NCBI GenBank assembly: GCA_002389295.1
Contig: DGOE01000006.1
Location: 1 to 20,224 of the forward strand
Direction: 5' to 3'
Length of the DNA: 20,224 bases
Source: Flavobacteriales bacterium UBA4474
GTDB taxonomy: Bacteria; Bacteroidota; Bacteroidia; Flavobacteriales_D; Sanyastnellaceae
Positions 16,543 through 20,224 of the stretch are shown here, in pieces; within the stretch, counting starts at the first letter, position 1, and each line of letters starts with the position of its first letter. A model generated the notes under the pieces. It saw only the letters and a list, made by a program, of their open reading frames with translations. It searched no databases and was not told the origin of the DNA. The position numbers and the translations under genes are program-made.

Positions 16543-17373
16543 TTATTCCTCAACGGCCATCCCCTTTCCCTCGAGGATGCTGTCGTAGAACGTCAACATT
16601 TCCGCAGCGCAGAGTTCGGAATCCATGTAATTCATGGTTGGAACATCCAGCGCGTTGAATGCGGCCTGCGTTTCAGCAGTGAGCTCTTCTGAACCGGCGA
16701 CTACAGCATCAGAGTGTGCCATGGCCATTTGGTTCATGCTGTCGAACGTGGGAATCTGTATGGACTTCACTTTTTCGGCTGCGATGCCGTCAAAAGAGAT
16801 CTTTTCGTGCAGGCTTCCGTTGAGGGTGCCGTCGAAGCCTTCGTCGTAAATGCTCGTGACCACTTTGGTGTTCTCGAAGTGGGCGTCGCCTTTGAACAGC
16901 TCCTTGAGATAAAGCGGAACGAGCGCAGTCATCCAACCATGGCAGTGGATGATATCCGGTGCCCAGCTGAGCTTTTTCACAGTTTCCAACACACCTCGGG
17001 CAAAGAAGATGGACCGCTCATCATTGTCGGCGACCAACTTGTCCTTGGCGTCAAGCCAAGTGACTTTCTTCTTGAAATACTGTTCGTTGTCAATGAAGTA
17101 AACCTGCATCCGCGCTGTTGGGATGGAAGCCACTTTGATGATCAGAGGATGATCGGTGTCGTTGATGTTGAGGTTCATTCCACTGAGGCGGATGACCTCG
17201 TGGAGCTGGTGTCTCCGCTCATTGATGACGCCGAATCGGGGCATGAAGACCCGGATTTCACGTCCGCGTTCATGAATGCCTTGCGGGATTTGACGGCTGG
17301 CTTTGCTGACGGCACTTTCTGGAAGAAAGGGTTGAATTGCTTGACTGACGTATAGTATTCGGGTCTTGCTCAT
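16543..17373 (-). CDS. Glycogen/starch-synthase-like catalytic-domain protein, short form
   Basis: A 276-residue protein resembling only the N-terminal lobe of GT5 glycogen/starch synthases. Visible features are MSKTRILYVSQAIQPFLPES, EIRVFMPRFGVINERRHQLH, LNINDTDHPLIIKVASIPT, QVYFIDNEQYF, FFARGVLETVKKL and PDIIHCHGWMTALVPLYL (the HxHGW-type motif). Full synthases are about 470 residues with a second nucleotide-binding lobe; none follows here. The ADP-glucose motif KTGGL is also missing: SAVSKA stands in its place. Similar short proteins are conserved beside panC in Bacteroidota, as I recall, so this is a family and not a truncated gene. Catalysis is doubtful; a regulatory or sugar-sensing role is possible. 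ATG 17373 is preferred over the open frame back to 17415, because that would begin inside the promoter. It is the first gene of the minus-strand operon. Confidence 0.85.
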   Translation of the reverse strand: MSKTRILYVSQAIQPFLPESAVSKASRQIPQGIHERGREIRVFMPRFGVINERRHQLHEVIRLSGMNLNINDTDHPLIIKVASIPTARMQVYFIDNEQYFKKKVTWLDAKDKLVADNDERSIFFARGVLETVKKLSWAPDIIHCHGWMTALVPLYLKELFKGDAHFENTKVVTSIYDEGFDGTLNGSLHEKISFDGIAAEKVKSIQIPTFDSMNQMAMAHSDAVVAGSEELTAETQAAFNALDVPTMNYMDSELCAAEMLTFYDSILEGKGMAVEE

Positions 17374-17412
17374 GAATCTTTCGTTCCGGATTGTGGGACA
17401 GGCTAATCGACT

Positions 17413-17443
17413 CAAATATAAGCCAGAAATGCCGTAAAACCAA
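17413..17443 (-). promoter_or_regulatory. Bacteroidota-type promoter for the glycogen-synthase-like/DUF4270/glmS operon
   Basis: On the minus strand, TATATTTG (complement of 17413-17420) is an exact match to the Bacteroidota -7 consensus TAnnTTTG. TTG (complement of 17441-17443) stands 20 bases upstream as the -33 element, a normal spacing. Transcription would start at about 17405-17409, giving a leader of roughly 32-36 bases before ATG 17373. The match is by eye only. Confidence 0.7.
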
Positions 17444-17506
17444 GGGTTGCGGGTACTTTCAGCCCCATTGTTTCGTATATGTTCGCACTGGTTAACGCGT
17501 GTTGGG

Positions 17507-17528
17507 AAGCCCGATATTCGACGGGCTT
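17507..17528 (+). other. Hairpin in the panC upstream region
   Basis: AAGCCCG (17507-17513) pairs exactly with CGGGCTT (17522-17528) around an eight-base loop. A T-rich stretch (17537-17546) follows eight bases later. It lies about 50 bases before the panC start, between the divergent promoters. If transcribed it could act as a leaky terminator or attenuator; if it lies upstream of the transcription start it could instead be a DNA-binding palindrome. Confidence 0.45.
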
Positions 17529-17554
17529 TCGGCTGATTTTCTTTTTAGCCGTGT

Positions 17555-17562
17555 CATATTTG
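17555..17562 (+). promoter_or_regulatory. Possible -7 element of the panC promoter
   Basis: CATATTTG matches TAnnTTTG at five of the six fixed positions. A start point about seven bases downstream would leave a leader of only about 10 bases before ATG 17577. No clear TTTG -33 element is found at the right distance; TTTC at 17527-17530 is the closest, 24 bases away. Confidence 0.3.
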
Positions 17563-17576
17563 ATGTTATTCAGGTG

Positions 17577-18461
17577 ATGTCGACGACTCAAGGGGCCCTG
17601 CGGGCCAAGCGCTATGAGAGTTTTTCCGCATGGAGGACGGCCGTCTCTAAGGGGCGGGAAAAGCGCGTCTTGTTTGTGCCGACCATGGGAGCACTGCACC
17701 CAGGGCACGCTGCGCTTGTAGAGGCGGCGCGGCGGTTTGCTGACGGCGAAAAAGAAGGCGCGTGTGAAGTGGTGGTGAGCATATTCATCAACCCGACACA
17801 ATTTGATGACGCGGCCGATTTTGGCGCCTACCCATCGTCTCCGGATGCCGATGTTGAATTGGTTTCGTTGGCCGGTGCAGACGCAGTGGTGTTTCCACGG
17901 TTGCAGGAGATGTACCCGGATGGCGTCCCCCCCCATGTGGATCGGGCAGATTTTGGCTCGCTCACTTCGGTGTTGGAAGGGGCGGAGCGGCCCGGTCATT
18001 TTGATGGTGTCGTGGCTGTGGTCAGGAACCTGTTCCAGTGGGTGAAACCATCGGCGGCATTTTTTGGAGAAAAGGATTGGCAGCAATTGGCCGTGGTGCG
18101 CCGGTTGGTTGACCTTGAATTCCCCGGCATTGACATTCACCCTGTGCCGACCGTTCGGGAACCGGATGGATTGGCCATGAGCTCGAGAAACCGCCGCCTC
18201 TGTGAAGAGGACAGGGCGCTCTCACCACTGTTTGCGCAGTGGTTGAGGCGGGTGGCTGCGGGCGACAGTGCCGAATGGGGCCAGTTGTGTGCGGATGGGG
18301 AGGGCGCATTGAAGGCAAGGGGCTTTGAGATAGAATACCTCACTGTGCGCAACGCTGGAACGTTAGAGGAGGGGCCGCTTGTACGAGGTGGCATGCGGGT
18401 TTTTGGGGCGGTACGCAAAGGAGGCGTTCGTTTGATTGACAACGTGGCCTGCACTTTCTGA
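17577..18461 (+). CDS. panC: Pantothenate synthetase (pantoate-beta-alanine ligase)
   Basis: A 294-residue cytoplasmic ligase that joins pantoate and beta-alanine using ATP, the last step of pantothenate (vitamin B5) synthesis. Motifs are VPTMGALHPGHAALV with the HxGH nucleotide site (41-44), INPTQFDD (71-78), FGEKDWQQLAVVRRL (163-177) and DGLAMSSRNRRL (197-208), the KMSKS-like loop. Length is close to the usual 280-290. ATG 17577 was chosen over the longer frame from 17499, which starts inside the upstream hairpin region and adds 26 unrelated residues; GTG 17574 is also possible. A run of eight C (17927-17934) lies within the coding region but the frame is intact. panD, often the next gene in Bacteroidota, is not here; tatA follows after 78 bases. 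Confidence 0.95.
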   Translation: MSTTQGALRAKRYESFSAWRTAVSKGREKRVLFVPTMGALHPGHAALVEAARRFADGEKEGACEVVVSIFINPTQFDDAADFGAYPSSPDADVELVSLAGADAVVFPRLQEMYPDGVPPHVDRADFGSLTSVLEGAERPGHFDGVVAVVRNLFQWVKPSAAFFGEKDWQQLAVVRRLVDLEFPGIDIHPVPTVREPDGLAMSSRNRRLCEEDRALSPLFAQWLRRVAAGDSAEWGQLCADGEGALKARGFEIEYLTVRNAGTLEEGPLVRGGMRVFGAVRKGGVRLIDNVACTF

Positions 18462-18539
18462 TTCCGCTTTGGGATTCGTTTGTTCCATGTGAGCCGGAGA
18501 TGCGTTCTTTTCGACGAACTTGCTACCAAAATCCACAGC

Positions 18540-18710
18540 ATGGGAGCCATCGGGCCTACACAAGTCATTCTGATTGTCCTCGTCGTACTGCTTCTGTTTG
18601 GAGGCCGCAAAATCCCTGAGCTCATGCGCGGCCTGGGCCGTGGCGTCAAAGAATTCAAAGACGCGACCAATGAGGACGGGGCGGGGCGAAATGAGGACAA
18701 GAAGGACTGA
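18540..18710 (+). CDS. tatA: Twin-arginine translocase subunit TatA
   Basis: A 56-residue inner-membrane protein of the Tat pathway, which exports folded proteins. From ATG 18540 it starts MGAIGPTQVILIVLVVLLLF, a single membrane helix. The hinge FGGRKIPELMRGLGRG and amphipathic helix follow, then a charged tail. This is the standard TatA/TatE layout. A longer frame from 18480 would place a charged extension before the helix and is unlikely. The length is short but within the range seen in Bacteroidota. tatC is not in the window. The 3' end overlaps the start of the lytic transglycosylase gene by 20 bases. Confidence 0.9.
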   Translation: MGAIGPTQVILIVLVVLLLFGGRKIPELMRGLGRGVKEFKDATNEDGAGRNEDKKD

Positions 18711-19980
18711 CCTTTTTTCTCGTTCGATTGGACTGTTGAGTTTGGTTGCAGGCATGGGGTTGATGCCGGCTGCACGGGCTGACTTCAACGCCTGCTTTGT
18801 TCCGGATTCTTTGGCCCAGGACAGTGCGGCCGTTCGTTTGTTTTCGGCAGATGAGGTCGACTCGCTGTGGCTCGGTTGGTGCGCAGAGGCCCACTGTCTG
18901 AGTACAGACAGCGCCGTGTGGTATGCCGGCGTGGCGAGCAAAGCCATTGCAAAATCATTGGATACCGCCTCTGTTGTGCGGGCGCTGCAACACCTGGACG
19001 ACAGCACGCCGATGGACCTTTCTGCAAACAGCTCGGTTTTGGATCGCGTGGTATATATGCTGGGACACCGTCCCCGGTTTTTGGGCAGAATGATGGGCCG
19101 GGCCGATCACTTTTTCCCCCTTTTCGAAGCGGCGTTGGATCGGCACGACTTGCCTTTGGAGTTGAAGTATTTGCCTGTTTTGGAAAGCGGCTTAAACCCA
19201 TTGGCCAGGAGTGGTGCAGGCGCTACCGGGTTGTGGCAGTTCATGTACGCTACGGCGCGCAGCCAGGACTTGGTGATCAACAGTTGGGTGGACGAAAGGC
19301 GAGACCCTGCAGCCTCGACGGAAGCGGCGTGCCGATTCTTGGGAAGGTTGGTCGAGATGTATGACGGGGATTGGCATTTGGCCCTTGCGGCTTACAACGC
19401 AGGGCCGGGCAATGTGAACAAGGCCATTCGCAGGTCCGGATCGCGCGACTTTTGGAAGGTCAGGCGGTTTTTACCGAGGGAAACGGCCAAATACGTGCCC
19501 TCTTTGATCGCTTTGATTTACCTGTTTGAGCACCCCGTGGACGCCGGCCTGGTGCCGAGTGAGCCTTGGGCGCCCAGTTTTGCGGTGGATACCGTTTGGG
19601 TGCGTCAGAATGTGCGTTTCGATCAAGCGGCAAAGGCCATGGGGCGGCCGTTGGAAGAGTTGGCTCAATTGAACCCTCAGTATAGAAAGGATGTGATTCC
19701 CGGAGCTGTAGATGGTGGTTGGCCTGTGCGGATGCCGGCGCATTGTGTAGGGACCTTCATCGATTCTTTGCCCGATGCCCTGGAGTGGAAGAAAGACAAA
19801 ACTCCGGAGGTCAGTTTTGAACCAGAGGTCACGGTCTACAGGGTGCGCTCAGGGGATGTGCTCGGTACGATTGCCAGAAAGCATGGAGTGAGCGTGCGGG
19901 ACTTGCGCGCATGGAATGGGTTGCGCGGTGATATGATTCGGGTCGGTCAAAAATTGTACATACATGCAGATCCGCGCTGA
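18691..19980 (+). CDS. Lytic murein transglycosylase with C-terminal LysM domain (MltD-like)
   Basis: From ATG 18691 the product is 429 residues. The N-terminus MRTRRTDLFSRSIGLLSLVA, continuing to MPAARA, is a signal peptide, so it acts in the periplasm on peptidoglycan, cutting between MurNAc and GlcNAc to form 1,6-anhydro ends. The SLT domain begins around DLPLELKYLPVLESGLNPLA; the Glu in LES (residue 165) is the catalytic acid. GATGLWQFM, AALAAYNAGPGN-type (ALAAYNAGPGNVNKAI) and RETAKYVPSLIALIYL are the remaining SLT motifs. A single clear LysM domain fills about residues 377-426 (YRVRSGDVLGTIARKHGVS ending QKLYIHADPR). The region between may hold a degenerate second LysM. The frame is open upstream to 18574 through tatA; ATG 18670 is an alternative start. 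It overlaps tatA by 20 bases and the next gene by 17. Confidence 0.9.
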   Translation: MRTRRTDLFSRSIGLLSLVAGMGLMPAARADFNACFVPDSLAQDSAAVRLFSADEVDSLWLGWCAEAHCLSTDSAVWYAGVASKAIAKSLDTASVVRALQHLDDSTPMDLSANSSVLDRVVYMLGHRPRFLGRMMGRADHFFPLFEAALDRHDLPLELKYLPVLESGLNPLARSGAGATGLWQFMYATARSQDLVINSWVDERRDPAASTEAACRFLGRLVEMYDGDWHLALAAYNAGPGNVNKAIRRSGSRDFWKVRRFLPRETAKYVPSLIALIYLFEHPVDAGLVPSEPWAPSFAVDTVWVRQNVRFDQAAKAMGRPLEELAQLNPQYRKDVIPGAVDGGWPVRMPAHCVGTFIDSLPDALEWKKDKTPEVSFEPEVTVYRVRSGDVLGTIARKHGVSVRDLRAWNGLRGDMIRVGQKLYIHADPR

Positions 19981-20224
19981 CCGATTCTTACAGCAGGGCT
20001 TGGTCGCCATGGCCCTTCTTTTGACAGCGGTAGGGTGCGGCTCGGATTCGGGCCCCCAGACCAAAGCGGAGCGGTTTGCTATGCTCCCCGGAAAGGTGGG
20101 GCCCAGCGGAGAGGTGGTGGTGGTGGTGTCGAGCCGGCTGTGGAATGACGGCGTGGGCAGCGCGGTGGACAGTGTTTTTGGCGCGCCGGTACGCGTGCTT
20201 CCCCAATATGAGCCGCGGTTTGAT
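19964..20224 (+). CDS. DUF4837-like lipoprotein, N-terminal part (3' end outside window)
   Basis: The first 87 residues of a gene that runs off the window. The start MQIRADRFLQQGLVAMALLL followed by TAVGC is a lipoprotein signal with Cys25 lipidated. The stretch GKVGPSGEVVVVVSSRLWND, then GAPVRVLPQYEPRFD, matches the opening of DUF4837 proteins of Bacteroidota, where GxxxxxxVVxxxxLW and LPQxEPxFD are conserved, as I recall. Function is unknown. ATG 19964 overlaps the transglycosylase stop by 17 bases, so the genes are co-translated. A run of five GTG codons (20114-20128) gives five Val in a row. The same gene set (tatA, LysM transglycosylase, DUF4837) is found together in other Flavobacteria as far as I remember. 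Confidence 0.75.
   Translation, partial: MQIRADRFLQQGLVAMALLLTAVGCGSDSGPQTKAERFAMLPGKVGPSGEVVVVVSSRLWNDGVGSAVDSVFGAPVRVLPQYEPRFD

Overview
The window looks like chromosomal DNA of a GC-rich member of the Bacteroidota, most likely a Flavobacteriales relative. The grounds are a SusC/SusD pair, DUF4270 and DUF4837 lipoproteins, a stand-alone glycogen/starch-synthase-like protein next to panC, and a promoter matching the Bacteroidota -33/-7 consensus (TTG, then TAnnTTTG). I see no phage, insertion sequence, CRISPR array, tRNA or rRNA. All intergenic gaps are under about 210 bases.

Layout from left to right. (1) 1-2716, plus strand: the end of an ATP synthase operon (the 3' end of atpA, then atpG), followed directly by a membrane sensor histidine kinase with no response regulator beside it. 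(2) 2848-7505, plus: a SusC-type TonB-linked outer-membrane transporter and its SusD-like lipoprotein, closed by a hairpin terminator. (3) 7588-9403, minus: a metal-dependent cyclase/formamidase-family enzyme and a secreted beta-barrel-like protein, separated by a strong terminator. (4) 9570-11036, plus: a PLP-dependent group II amino acid decarboxylase, converging on and overlapping the next block. (5) 11027-17373, minus: a probable operon read as glycogen-synthase-like protein, DUF4270 lipoprotein, glmS, a DapA/NanA-family aldolase and a beta-propeller-like lipoprotein, driven by a well-matched promoter at about 17413-17443. (6) 17577-20224, plus: panC, tatA, a LysM lytic transglycosylase and a DUF4837 lipoprotein cut by the window end. 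The last three overlap one another.

The genes are mostly housekeeping and cell-envelope functions: ATP synthesis, nutrient uptake, amino-sugar precursor supply (GlmS), pantothenate synthesis (PanC), twin-arginine export and peptidoglycan remodelling. The most interesting points are the lone glycogen-synthase-like domain that lacks the usual ADP-glucose motif and second lobe, the absence of panD beside panC while an aspartate-decarboxylase-like PLP enzyme lies nearby, and the NanA-like active-site residues of the aldolase that follows glmS. I did not find a clearly new multi-gene system. Start codons were moved inward from the longest ORF in several genes, for reasons given in each entry.
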